A program made the translations under genes and the position numbers. The notes under the pieces were generated by a model. The model worked only from the letters and a program-made list of their open reading frames with translations. It was not told where the DNA came from and made no database searches. 64,000 nucleotides of DNA from Pseudomonas parafulva. Lineage in GTDB: Bacteria > Pseudomonadota > Gammaproteobacteria > Pseudomonadales > Pseudomonadaceae. The stretch is from positions 2,356,001 to 2,420,000 of the forward strand of contig NZ_CP009747.1 of NCBI RefSeq assembly GCF_000800255.1. The letters run 5' to 3'. This document shows positions 49,033 to 57,233 of this stretch, piece after piece. The stretch's first letter is position 1. Each line of letters opens with the position of its first letter.

Positions 49033-49845
49033 TCAGCGTGGCGGCGCAAGTCTGCCCTTGTCGTCGGAAAAGACGATCTCGACCCGGCGATTCTGCGCCC
49101 TGCCCCGCTCCGACGCGTTGACCTCTACCGGATACTGATCGCCGTAGCCCTGGACCTCGATGCGCTTCTCATCGATGCCCAGGTCGACCAGCATGTCCGC
49201 TACCGACTGGGCGCGATCGCGCGACAGCTTCAGGTTGTCTTCCGGCGTTCCGGTGCTGTCGGTATAACCCTCGATGCGCACCACGCGTCGCGGGTTGAGC
49301 TGGAGGAACTGCACCAGCTTGAGCACGGTGCGGCTGGCCGAACTCTTCAACTGCGCTTCGCCGGTGTCGAACAGCACGTCCGACAGGGTCATGACCAGAC
49401 CGCGCTCGCCCTGCTCGGAGGCCAGTGCGGCGATCTGCGATTCGACCCATTTACCCTGCTGCTGGACACTGTCCAGTTTCGCCTCGCGCAACGCCAGTTG
49501 CAGACGCTGACGCTCCAAATCGAGTTTGGCCAGACGCTCCTGATTCAGCGCCAGGTTGGCATGCTCGCGGGCGATTTCGCTGTAGCGCTGGCTGAGATAA
49601 GCATAATGGCGTACGTCACTGCCGGTGCCCACATAACCTGCCAGACGCTCGGCCCGCGCCAGCGATTCACCGGCGCGAATCACATCGCGCGGCGCACTGC
49701 GCAATACATCGGAGTCATCCTTGACCTTCTGCAAGGCGGTGGACGCATCGACCAACGCGGACTCACTGCGCTGGCTCGCGCAGCCCTGGAGGCCGACAAA
49801 CGCCAGTAATACCAAGGTGGCAAAAGGCTTGAGGGTGCGATTCAT
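49033..49845 (-). CDS. DUF4398/OmpA-family lipoprotein
   Basis: Envelope lipoprotein, 270 residues. Lipobox near residue 22 (LLAFVGLQGC). An alpha-helical DUF4398-like coiled region to about 145 (ESLARAERLAGYVG; REHANLALNQERLAKLDLERQRLQLALREA) follows. Then an OmpA peptidoglycan-binding domain (DVLFDTGEAQLKSSA; IEGYTDSTGTPEDNLKLSRDRAQSVADML; VEVNASERGRAQNRRVEIVF). The start overlaps the upstream DUF4398 lipoprotein by ATGA. Probably links outer membrane and cell wall. Confidence 0.92.
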   Translation of the reverse strand: MNRTLKPFATLVLLAFVGLQGCASQRSESALVDASTALQKVKDDSDVLRSAPRDVIRAGESLARAERLAGYVGTGSDVRHYAYLSQRYSEIAREHANLALNQERLAKLDLERQRLQLALREAKLDSVQQQGKWVESQIAALASEQGERGLVMTLSDVLFDTGEAQLKSSASRTVLKLVQFLQLNPRRVVRIEGYTDSTGTPEDNLKLSRDRAQSVADMLVDLGIDEKRIEVQGYGDQYPVEVNASERGRAQNRRVEIVFSDDKGRLAPPR

Positions 49846-50195
49846 GGCTGCACCTCCAGTTGTTTGCGCAGGCGCTTGACGCGCGCGTCAACCACCTTCA
49901 ATTGCTCGGCGCTCTTTTCCGTCAGCACCTGGGCTTCGGCCAGGCGCGCATCCAACTCGGCCTGTTCGGCGCGCATGCGGGCGTCGCGAAAGTCCTGGCT
50001 GGTCATGTTGGATCTGGCCCGCGCCAGCTTGTCTTCCGCCAGCTTGAAGGTGTCGACCTGGTCGGTAGCGCCAACCGCCCTGGCCTGCTCAAGGGCTTGT
50101 TCGGACAGGCGCATCTGCTCATTGGGGGCCGGGTCGTTGGCACAACCGGCGAGGCCGACGACGGCCAGGGCCAGGATCAGGGGTTGGGTTCTCAC
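49842..50195 (-). CDS. DUF4398 domain-containing lipoprotein
   Basis: 117 residues with a lipobox (LALAVVGLAGC, Cys18) and a single DUF4398 helical domain (DQVDTFKLAEDKLARARSNMTSQDFRDARMRAEQAELDARLAEAQVLTEKSAEQ). It resembles the N-terminal half of the next gene product, so one may be a duplicate of the other's helical part. Coupled by ATGA to the DUF4398/OmpA gene; the solute-binding-like gene lies 9 bases upstream. Confidence 0.9.
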   Translation of the reverse strand: MRTQPLILALAVVGLAGCANDPAPNEQMRLSEQALEQARAVGATDQVDTFKLAEDKLARARSNMTSQDFRDARMRAEQAELDARLAEAQVLTEKSAEQLKVVDARVKRLRKQLEVQP

Positions 50196-50204
50196 GCAAT
50201 CTTC

Positions 50205-51026
50205 CTACTGTTTGGGGGCGTCAGCGGTCATCTGCATCTGCGCCTTCCAGCGCTCCACGTTCTGTTGCAGCACCGCCTCGGAGGCACCAGAGACCGGCAA
50301 TTCTGTCAGCTTTTTCGCCAATTGCCCACGCAACCAGGCGTCATTGCAGGCCGAGTTGTGGGACACGGCCAAGTACAGCCCAGGTCGGTCCACCACCAGG
50401 TCCCGAGCGATGAGGTCACTACCCAACCCCAGACTCTGGATCATGGCCATGCCCGAATAGCGCCCGGCCAGCACGTAATCCACTTGGCCCAACACCAGCT
50501 TCTGCAAGGCTTGAGTCAGGTTCTGCGAGGGCACCAGCTTGAGCTGAGCCTTGGCGAAGGCCTCGAAGGCCGGGGTCAGCCGAGCCTTCTCCGACACGCT
50601 GCCCTGGTAGCGGGCAAGGTCAGCTGGGCCGTCCAGCGTCACGGTTGCGTCATGACGGGTCCAGACCAGGTATTCGTTGAGTTGCAGTGGCGGATGAATG
50701 TAGTCCAGTGCGGTCAGCTGAGCGACCTGCATGGGCGTATCCAGCAGCACGTCCATGCGCCCGCTGCGAACCTCTTCGAGCGCCTGATCCCGGCGTCCGG
50801 CGCTCAGTACTTCGACCTTCACGCCAAGCTCGCCTGCCACCTGGCGCAACAGGTCGACGTTGGCGCCGATCAAATGCCTGGGGTCTTTCGGGTCTTGCCA
50901 GGAGTAAGGCGGCGCGTCCGGGCTACCGGTCGCCACCAGCTTCTCGCATTTGCCAGCCGCCATCGCCTGCGAAGCCGTCACGGCCATGATGCACATCAGC
51001 CAGCGGCCGGATTTGCCCAACTTCAT
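50205..51026 (-). CDS. Periplasmic transporter-type solute-binding protein
   Basis: Bacterial extracellular solute-binding protein family 3, 273 residues from ATG 51026 (ribosome site AAGGAGAGGGCA). Signal peptide near MCIMAVTASQAMAAG; KLVATGSPDAPPYSWQDP start; ALEEVRSGRMDVLLDTPM and LVLGQVDYVLAGRYSGM are hinge-region segments. No permease is nearby. It is the first gene of a run with the two DUF4398 lipoproteins, so a periplasmic sensing or wall-related role is as likely as transport. Confidence 0.85.
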   Translation of the reverse strand: MKLGKSGRWLMCIMAVTASQAMAAGKCEKLVATGSPDAPPYSWQDPKDPRHLIGANVDLLRQVAGELGVKVEVLSAGRRDQALEEVRSGRMDVLLDTPMQVAQLTALDYIHPPLQLNEYLVWTRHDATVTLDGPADLARYQGSVSEKARLTPAFEAFAKAQLKLVPSQNLTQALQKLVLGQVDYVLAGRYSGMAMIQSLGLGSDLIARDLVVDRPGLYLAVSHNSACNDAWLRGQLAKKLTELPVSGASEAVLQQNVERWKAQMQMTADAPKQ

Positions 51027-51063
51027 TGCCCTCTCCTTGACCACACCGCACGGACCCACCATG

Positions 51064-51098
51064 AAAAAAGCCCGACCCTCAAAGCGAGGGCCGGGCTT
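51064..51098 (-). terminator. Terminator of etfBA
   Basis: Arms GCCCG-CCCTC and GAGGG-CGGGC with one mismatch and loop AAAGC, followed on the minus strand by TTTTTTC. It lies 22 bases beyond the etfA stop and just ahead of the next gene. Confidence 0.9.
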
Positions 51099-51120
51099 CT
51101 TTATAAGTGAAGCGTCTGGA

Positions 51121-52050
51121 TCAGACCAGCTTTTCCAGCTCCGGCACCGCCTCGAAGAGATCGGCGACCAGACCGTAGTCGGCCACTTGGAAGATCGGTG
51201 CTTCCTCGTCCTTGTTGATGGCGACGATCACCTTGGAGTCTTTCATCCCCGCCAGGTGCTGGATCGCGCCGGAGATACCGACGGCGATGTACAACTGCGG
51301 TGCGACGATCTTGCCGGTCTGACCGACCTGCATGTCGTTGGGCACAAAGCCCGCATCCACTGCAGCGCGCGAGGCGCCGACCGCGGCACCGAGCTTGTCG
51401 GCCAGGGTATACAGGTGCTTGAAGTTGTCACCATTGCCCATGCCACGACCGCCGGAGACGACGATCTTGGCTGCAGTCAGCTCCGGACGGTCGGATTTGG
51501 CCAACTCCTCGCCCACGAACGACGACTTGCCTGCGTCGTGAGCGGCCGCGACCGACTCCACAGCCGCCGAACCACCTTCTGCGGCCACGGCATCGAAGCC
51601 GGTGGTGCGCACGGTGATGACCTTGACCGCAGCGCTCGATTGCACGGTGGCGATGGCGTTACCCGCGTAGATCGGGCGCTTGAAGGTATCGGCGGACTCG
51701 ACCGCGATGATCTCGGAGATCTGGTCGACGTCCAGCAGTGCAGCGACGCGCGGCAGGATGTTCTTGCCATTGGTGGTGGCCGGGGCCAGCACGTGGGTGT
51801 AGCCGCTGGCCAGTTCCTGGATCAGGGGCGCGACGTTTTCTGGCAAGGCGTGGGCGTAGGCGGCATTGTCGGCCACCAGGACCTTGGCCACGCCAGCGAT
51901 CTTGGCAGCAGCTTCGGCAATGCCGGCCACATTCTGACCTGCGACCAGCACGTGCACATCGCCACCGATCTTGGCCGCAGCAGCGACCGTGTTCAGGGTG
52001 GCAGGCGCCAGTGCGGCGTTTTCGTGTTCAGCGACAACCAGGATAGTCAT
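51121..52050 (-). CDS. etfA: Electron transfer flavoprotein alpha subunit
   Basis: FAD-carrying subunit of ETF, which collects electrons from acyl-CoA dehydrogenases. 309 residues; the C-terminal FAD domain is plain: [41 protein letters not shown] [47 protein letters not shown], and [21 protein letters not shown]. Length typical. One base separates it from etfB. Confidence 0.97.
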   Translation of the reverse strand: MTILVVAEHENAALAPATLNTVAAAAKIGGDVHVLVAGQNVAGIAEAAAKIAGVAKVLVADNAAYAHALPENVAPLIQELASGYTHVLAPATTNGKNILPRVAALLDVDQISEIIAVESADTFKRPIYAGNAIATVQSSAAVKVITVRTTGFDAVAAEGGSAAVESVAAAHDAGKSSFVGEELAKSDRPELTAAKIVVSGGRGMGNGDNFKHLYTLADKLGAAVGASRAAVDAGFVPNDMQVGQTGKIVAPQLYIAVGISGAIQHLAGMKDSKVIVAINKDEEAPIFQVADYGLVADLFEAVPELEKLV

Positions 52051-52051
52051 T

Positions 52052-52801
52052 TCAGATTACCTTCGCTTCGTTCTTCAGCTTCTCGACCAGTTCGGCCACC
52101 GACTTGACCTTGACGCCTGCACTGCGGGCAGCCGGGGCTTCGACCTTGATGGTCTTGGTGGTGGAGGCAGTGGATACGCCCAGCGCGTCCGGCGTGACGG
52201 TCTCCAGCGGCTTCTTCTTGGCCTTCATGATATTGGGCAGCGACGCGTAGCGTGGCTCATTCAGACGCAGGTCGGTGGTGACGATCGCCGGCAGCGCCAG
52301 CGCGACGGCCTGCAGGCCGCCATCAATCTCGCGGGTGACGTTGAGCTTGTCGCCAGCCACTTCGACCTTGGAGGCGAAGGTGCCCTGGGCGTAGCCCGTC
52401 AGCGCAGCGAGCATCTGGCCGGTCTGATTGTTGTCGCTGTCGATTGCCTGTTTGCCAAGGATGACCAGTTGCGGCTGTTCCTTGTCGACGATGGCCTTGA
52501 GCGCCTTGGCCACGGCCAGAGAGTTGAGCTCTTCGCCGGTCTCGACCAGGATGGCGCGATCAGCGCCCAGGGCCAGGGCCGTACGCAGTTGCTCCTGGGC
52601 GGCGGTCGGGCCGACGGCGACGGCGACGATCTCGGTCGCTACGCCCTTCTCTTTCAGACGCACGGCTTCTTCAACGGCGATTTCGCAGAAGGGGTTCATG
52701 GACATCTTGACGTTTGCAAGGTCGACGCCGGAGTTGTCCGCCTTGACGCGAACCTTGACGTTGTAGTCGACCACTCGTTTGACAGCTACAAGAACCTTCA
52801 T
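52052..52801 (-). CDS. etfB: Electron transfer flavoprotein beta subunit
   Basis: AMP-binding subunit of ETF, 249 residues from ATG 52801 ([19 protein letters not shown]). The signature [16 protein letters not shown] [24 protein letters not shown] and [33 protein letters not shown] are present. The open frame to 52960 upstream is not part of it. Divergent from the ETF dehydrogenase gene. Confidence 0.97.
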   Translation of the reverse strand: MKVLVAVKRVVDYNVKVRVKADNSGVDLANVKMSMNPFCEIAVEEAVRLKEKGVATEIVAVAVGPTAAQEQLRTALALGADRAILVETGEELNSLAVAKALKAIVDKEQPQLVILGKQAIDSDNNQTGQMLAALTGYAQGTFASKVEVAGDKLNVTREIDGGLQAVALALPAIVTTDLRLNEPRYASLPNIMKAKKKPLETVTPDALGVSTASTTKTIKVEAPAARSAGVKVKSVAELVEKLKNEAKVI

Positions 52802-53175
52802 GGATTCCTCGTTACTCTCCGGTGAAAAGAATGTCGCCTGGGGCGTGCCCGGCGAATGCGCGTGGGTACAAGGACACCTCTGAAAACGTTCCGAGGGCGA
52901 GGAAATTTGCCGTGACTGCTGAGTCTCGTGGCGACCCGGAAGGCAAAACCCTCGGGTCATTTCCTGTCGTGCCGTGTAGACTTCACTACACGACGGGTTT
53001 TGGCCGGAAAACCCTGCTCCACGCCTGGCTTTTAGAGGTGCACCTGCGCCCGACGATCAGCCTACGGCGAGCGTAAAACCGCTCGTATCTTGACCGTAAC
53101 ACCCAATCGGGTCAATACGGCAAATCGGCCAGCCTCCAGCCGCACACCTGTGATTTTACTGGGCTGCGGCATATT

Positions 53176-53189
53176 CAAACAAACGTTTG
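53176..53189 (+). promoter_or_regulatory. PsrA-type operator at the ETF dehydrogenase promoter
   Basis: CAAAC-AAAC-GTTTG fits the PsrA consensus; a 12-base perfect palindrome ACAAACGTTTGT (53179-53190) overlaps it. It ends two bases before the -35 box of the promoter. PsrA is known to repress etf genes in P. aeruginosa, so the assignment is consistent. Confidence 0.72.
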
Positions 53190-53191
53190 TA

Positions 53192-53220
53192 TTGGACCCG
53201 CCAAGTGGTGTAGATATAAT
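53192..53220 (+). promoter_or_regulatory. Sigma70 promoter for the ETF dehydrogenase gene
   Basis: TTGGAC (53192-53197), a 17-base spacer and consensus TATAAT (53215-53220). Transcription would begin near 53227, leaving about 119 bases before the GTG start. Confidence 0.85.
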
Positions 53221-53345
53221 GCGCGGCCAAGACAATACGGTGTAGTCCGCCTCTGGCACGGCTACCGCTGCCCCCACCGTGAGCGGGCATTCGAGACACC
53301 CATAAGACAAAGCAAACGCGACGAGCCTTGAGTAGGAGAAAACCT

Positions 53346-55010
53346 GTGGAACGCGAATACATGGAATTCGACGTGGTCATCGTCGGCGCAGGTCCCGCGG
53401 GCCTGTCCGCCGCCTGCCGCCTCAAGCAGAAGGCCGCCGAAGCCGGTAACGAGATCAGCGTCTGCGTGGTCGAGAAAGGCTCGGAAGTGGGCGCCCACAT
53501 CCTCTCTGGCGCGGTGTTCGAGCCCCGTGCGCTGAATGAGTTGTTCCCCGACTGGAAAGCCCTCGGCGCGCCGCTGAACACCGAAGTCAAACGCGACGAC
53601 ATCTATGTGCTCAAAGACGCGGGCAGCTCGGTCAAGGTGCCCGACCTGTTCGTGCCCAAGACCATGCACAACCAGGGCAACTACATCATCTCGCTGGGCA
53701 ACCTGTGCCGCTGGCTGGCGCAACAGGCCGAAAACCTCGGCGTGGAAATCTATCCAGGCTTCGCCGCCCAGGAAGCGCTGTTCGACGACGCCGGTGTGGT
53801 GCGCGGCATCGTCACGGGCGATCTGGGCGTGGACCGTGAGGGCAACCCCAAGGAAGGCCTGTACACGCCGGGCATGGAACTGCGCGCCAAGTACACCCTG
53901 TTCGCCGAGGGCTGCCGCGGACACATCGGCAAGCAACTGATCAAGCGTTTCAACCTGGACAGCGAAGCCGATGTGCAGCACTACGGCATCGGCATCAAGG
54001 AAATCTGGGAGATCGACCCGAGCAAGCACGAGCAGGGTCTGGTGGTGCACACCGCCGGCTGGCCGCTGGACGTGGTCAGCGCGGAAAACACCGGCGGCTC
54101 TTTCCTCTATCACCTGGAGAACAACCAGGTGGTGGTCGGCCTGATCGTCGACCTCTCCTACGCCAACCCCTACCTGTCGCCGTTCGACGAATTCCAGCGC
54201 CTGAAACACCATCCGGTGATCAGCCAATACCTCGAAGGCGGCAAGCGCATCAGCTACGGCGCGCGCGCCATCTGCAAAGGCGGCCTGAACTCGCTGCCCA
54301 AGATGGTGTTCAACGGCGGCGCACTGATCGGCTGCGACCTGGGCACGCTGAACTTCGCCAAGATCAAAGGCAGCCACACCGCGATGAAGTCCGGCATGCT
54401 CGCCGCCGACGCGGTGGCCGAAGCCCTGCTGGCCGGTCGCGAAGGCGGCGACACCCTCGATCGCTATGTCGAGACGTTCAAGGCCAGCTGGCTGTATGAG
54501 GAACTGTACGCCAGCCGTAACTTCGGCCCGGCCATGCACAAGTTCGGCCCGCTGTTCGGCGCCGCGTTCAACTACATCGATCAGAACTGGTTCGCGGGCA
54601 AGCTGCCTTTCACCTTGCGCGATACCAAGCCGGACTACGCTTGCATGAAACTTGCGGCCGACTCCACCCGCATCGACTATCCGAAACCTGACGGCAAACT
54701 CAGCTTCGACAAACTCAGCTCGGTCTTCCTCTCCAGCACCAACCATGAAGAGGAACAGCCCTGCCACCTGAAACTGACCGATCCAAATGTGCCGATCGCC
54801 ACCAACCTGCCACTGTACGACGAGCCCGCCCAGCGCTATTGCCCGGCAGGCGTGTACGAGGTGGTCACCCAGGAAGACGGCAGCAAGCGCTTCCAGATCA
54901 ACGCGCAGAACTGCGTGCACTGCAAGACTTGCGACATCAAGGATCCGTCACAGAACATCACCTGGGTCACCCCCGAAGGTGCTGGCGGGCCGAACTACCC
55001 CAACATGTAA
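53346..55010 (+). CDS. Electron transfer flavoprotein:ubiquinone oxidoreductase
   Basis: Membrane-associated FAD/4Fe-4S enzyme passing electrons from ETF to quinone. 554 residues from GTG 53346, seven bases after AGGAG (the TTG at 53328 lies in the ribosome-site region). FAD motif FDVVIVGAGPAGLSAACRL at about 8-26; quinone-binding region near NFGPAMHKFGPLFGAAFNYI; C-terminal cluster NAQNCVHCKTCDIKDPSQNITW. Normal length. Divergent from etfBA, which supplies its substrate. Confidence 0.97.
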   Translation: MEREYMEFDVVIVGAGPAGLSAACRLKQKAAEAGNEISVCVVEKGSEVGAHILSGAVFEPRALNELFPDWKALGAPLNTEVKRDDIYVLKDAGSSVKVPDLFVPKTMHNQGNYIISLGNLCRWLAQQAENLGVEIYPGFAAQEALFDDAGVVRGIVTGDLGVDREGNPKEGLYTPGMELRAKYTLFAEGCRGHIGKQLIKRFNLDSEADVQHYGIGIKEIWEIDPSKHEQGLVVHTAGWPLDVVSAENTGGSFLYHLENNQVVVGLIVDLSYANPYLSPFDEFQRLKHHPVISQYLEGGKRISYGARAICKGGLNSLPKMVFNGGALIGCDLGTLNFAKIKGSHTAMKSGMLAADAVAEALLAGREGGDTLDRYVETFKASWLYEELYASRNFGPAMHKFGPLFGAAFNYIDQNWFAGKLPFTLRDTKPDYACMKLAADSTRIDYPKPDGKLSFDKLSSVFLSSTNHEEEQPCHLKLTDPNVPIATNLPLYDEPAQRYCPAGVYEVVTQEDGSKRFQINAQNCVHCKTCDIKDPSQNITWVTPEGAGGPNYPNM

Positions 55011-55020
55011 ATTCGCCTCC

Positions 55021-55062
55021 AAGCAAAAGCCCCCAGACAGCGATGTCTGGGGGCTTTTGCTT
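55021..55062. terminator. Strong bidirectional terminator
   Basis: AAGCAAAAGCCCCCAGACA pairs with TGTCTGGGGGCTTTTGCTT over 19 bp with loop GCGA, 10 bases after the ETF dehydrogenase stop. It ends both this gene and the convergent ABC gene. Confidence 0.92.
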
Positions 55063-55097
55063 GGAGCGCTGAAAAGTCCTGCGCAACAGACCGACAT

Positions 55098-56909
55098 TCA
55101 GGACAGTACGACCGCTTCCTGCTCGACCATCGCCCAACCACCCCGCCCATCCAGCTCCAGACGGTGGCTGTGAAAGCTCGCCAAGGTACTGCGGTGACCG
55201 ACGCTGACCAGCAGTGTTTCCGGCATTTCGCGACGCAGCATCGAGTACAGGGCATGTTCGAGCCCCTCGTCCATCGCCGAGGTGGACTCATCGAGAAACA
55301 CCACGTGCGGCTGATTGAACAACACCCGCGCGAAGGCCAGACGTTGCTGCTCACCGATCGACAGAATGCGCGACCACTCTCGGCTTTCCTCCAGCCGCTC
55401 GGCCAGATGCGCCAGGCTCACATGACGCAGCACCTGCTGCATTTTCGCGTCCTGCTCCGGGCTCGAGGGCGCTGGATAGGCGATGGCAGCGCGCAGATCG
55501 CCGAGCGGCAGATACGGTCGCTGCGATAAGAATAGCGCCAAGTGCCCAAGCGGCCGTCCGACCTGACCTTCGGCATAGGGCCAGAGGCCAGCCAGCGCTC
55601 GCAGCAGCGTGGTCTTGCCGCTGCCCGATGGGCCCTTGATCAGCAGCGCCTGTCCAGCCTGCAGGTGCAGGTCAAGGTCGGCAATCAAGCGCTGACCGTC
55701 AGGGCGACACACCTGCAACCCTTCGATGGCCAACGCACGCGATAACTCGCGAGTCGTGAGTTGCGGCAACGCCACGGCCTGGCAGTTGGCATCGACGAAG
55801 CCGGTGAGTCGGTCCAGGGTGGCACGGTAGCTGGCGAAGGTATCGTAGGACTCACGGAAGAACGACAGCGAATCCTGTACCTGTCCGAACGCCTGCGCGG
55901 TCTGCATCACATCACCGAGCTTGATGGCCCCACTGAAGAAACGTGGGGCCTGGAGGATGAACGGAAACACCACCGCCACTTGCCCGACGCCGAGGTTGAA
56001 ACCATTGAACTTCAGCGTCCGCCAGACCAAGGCCCAGACATTGCCGATGAGTGCGAAGAAGCGACCCAGCAGGGTTCCGCGCTCGACCTGGGCACCTTGA
56101 TAAAAGGCCACGTTCTCGGCGTTTTCACGCAGGCGCATCAGTGCATAACGAAAGTTCGCCGTGAGTTTCTCGTTGAGAAAGTTCAGCCGGATCAATGGCT
56201 GGCCAAGACGGAAGGCGATCCAGGTGGCAATCAGCACATAGAGGTAGACCGCGAACACCATCGCCCGCGGCACCTCGACACCCGCGACCGCAAGCGGTGC
56301 CGACAGCCCCCAGAGAATACTGGTGAACGCCACCAGTGATACCAGCGCGCCGACCGCCCCCAGCGCCAGCGACACCGAGCCAGATACGAAGGCACTGATG
56401 TCCAGCTCGATACGCTGGTCCGGGTTATCCACGGATTGCTCGAGGAACTGCCCACGATAGTAGGCATCCCCCTGCATCCAGTCGGCCGTCAGGCGTTCGG
56501 TCAGCCAGACGCGCCAGTGGATGTTGAACGATTGCGTGACGTAGTAGCTGAACAGCGCGCGTGCCACATGAATGCTCGCCAGCACGGCGAATACGCCCAG
56601 CAAATACCAGAAGGCGCTCTGATCCAGGCTCTGCAAAGCGTCGTAGAAGCCGTTGTACCAGAACGAGAACAGCACGTTCATGCGCACCGCAAACAGCGTC
56701 AGCAACAGCAACAGCGCGAACATCGACAATGGCCGCCAACTGCGCCTGAAATTGAAATAAGCACCCGCCAATTGCCAGAACTGCTGGCCCCAGCGGGTAA
56801 AACGCACCGCCAGCACGGCGGCGCCGATGAACGCGACGACAGTGATCGAAAAGGCGATTGCCAGCCAGCTCAGGCTCTGTTGCAGGGCCTGGTGCCAGTT
56901 CATGTCCAT
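55098..56909 (-). CDS. ABC transporter, fused permease and ATPase (SbmA/YddA/ABCD type)
   Basis: About 603 residues. Membrane domain with about six helices (about 12-290), then the nucleotide-binding domain. Walker A GPSGSGKTTLLRAL, signature SIGEQQRLAFARV and Walker B VVFLDESTSAMDEG follow. The RVWLTERLTADWMQGDAYYR and FNGFNLGVGQVAVVFPFILQAPRFF segments are typical of the ABC family that includes E. coli YddA. Substrate unknown. Start uncertain: ATG 56909 or 56903; a longer frame reaches 56948. Confidence 0.9.
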   Translation of the reverse strand: MDMNWHQALQQSLSWLAIAFSITVVAFIGAAVLAVRFTRWGQQFWQLAGAYFNFRRSWRPLSMFALLLLLTLFAVRMNVLFSFWYNGFYDALQSLDQSAFWYLLGVFAVLASIHVARALFSYYVTQSFNIHWRVWLTERLTADWMQGDAYYRGQFLEQSVDNPDQRIELDISAFVSGSVSLALGAVGALVSLVAFTSILWGLSAPLAVAGVEVPRAMVFAVYLYVLIATWIAFRLGQPLIRLNFLNEKLTANFRYALMRLRENAENVAFYQGAQVERGTLLGRFFALIGNVWALVWRTLKFNGFNLGVGQVAVVFPFILQAPRFFSGAIKLGDVMQTAQAFGQVQDSLSFFRESYDTFASYRATLDRLTGFVDANCQAVALPQLTTRELSRALAIEGLQVCRPDGQRLIADLDLHLQAGQALLIKGPSGSGKTTLLRALAGLWPYAEGQVGRPLGHLALFLSQRPYLPLGDLRAAIAYPAPSSPEQDAKMQQVLRHVSLAHLAERLEESREWSRILSIGEQQRLAFARVLFNQPHVVFLDESTSAMDEGLEHALYSMLRREMPETLLVSVGHRSTLASFHSHRLELDGRGGWAMVEQEAVVLS

Positions 56910-56991
56910 AGGAAAAGTCCGCGGCGAGAATTTACCCGAGCCTAGCACCGGGCGCGCCGAGGGAAGATGACGGAGGTTTCATGTTCGAGGG

Positions 56992-57021
56992 GAGCCGCCC
57001 TGTCAGCGATCAGGGCGGCTC
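56992..57021 (-). terminator. Hairpin after fdsD
   Basis: An 11-bp stem GAGCCGCCCTG / CAGGGCGGCTC with an 8-base loop, 8 bases beyond the fdsD stop. No T-run, but long and GC-rich; probably ends the fds operon. Confidence 0.7.
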
Positions 57022-57029
57022 TGTACCGA

Positions 57030-57233
57030 CTAGCTCAACGCTTCGCGCACTTTCGAATCCAGCCCCTCCCCCGCATGGGCCTCGATCCACTCACTCAACT
57101 GGCGACGCATCGCCGGGGTCCAGAAGCTCTGCAGGTGCTGCCTCACCCCCTGCACGGCCAAGGTGCGATCCGGCTCACTGTCGAAGTAATGGGCGATTTG
57201 GTTGGCCATCTTGACCAGGCTGTCATTGCTCAT
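57030..57233 (-). CDS. fdsD: Formate dehydrogenase delta subunit
   Basis: Small subunit of NAD-linked, Mo-dependent formate dehydrogenase, thought to assist assembly. 67 residues (SNDSLVKMANQIAHYFDSEPDRTLAVQGVRQHLQSFWTP-type; MRRQLSEWIEAH) matching FdsD. It overlaps the fdsA stop by 4 bases and is the last gene of the operon. Confidence 0.92.
   Translation of the reverse strand: MSNDSLVKMANQIAHYFDSEPDRTLAVQGVRQHLQSFWTPAMRRQLSEWIEAHAGEGLDSKVREALS

Larger units (their letters stand above)
52802..53345. other. Divergent control region between etfB and the ETF dehydrogenase gene, 544 bases
   Basis: Holds the PsrA-type operator and sigma70-like promoter on plus (53176-53220) and, nearer etfB, three hairpins on the etfB leader side: CGTGTAG/CTACACG (52973-52992), GGGTTTT/AAAACCC (52995-53014) and CGAGCG/CGCTCG (53068-53085). 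A possible -35 TTGACC for etfB on minus is at 53110-53115, without a convincing -10. No gene; frames here lack ribosome sites. Confidence 0.7.

Noticed and set aside
53262..54920. 552-codon frame opposite the ETF dehydrogenase gene
   Set aside because: Shadow of the plus-strand gene, whose FAD and Fe-S motifs are clear.
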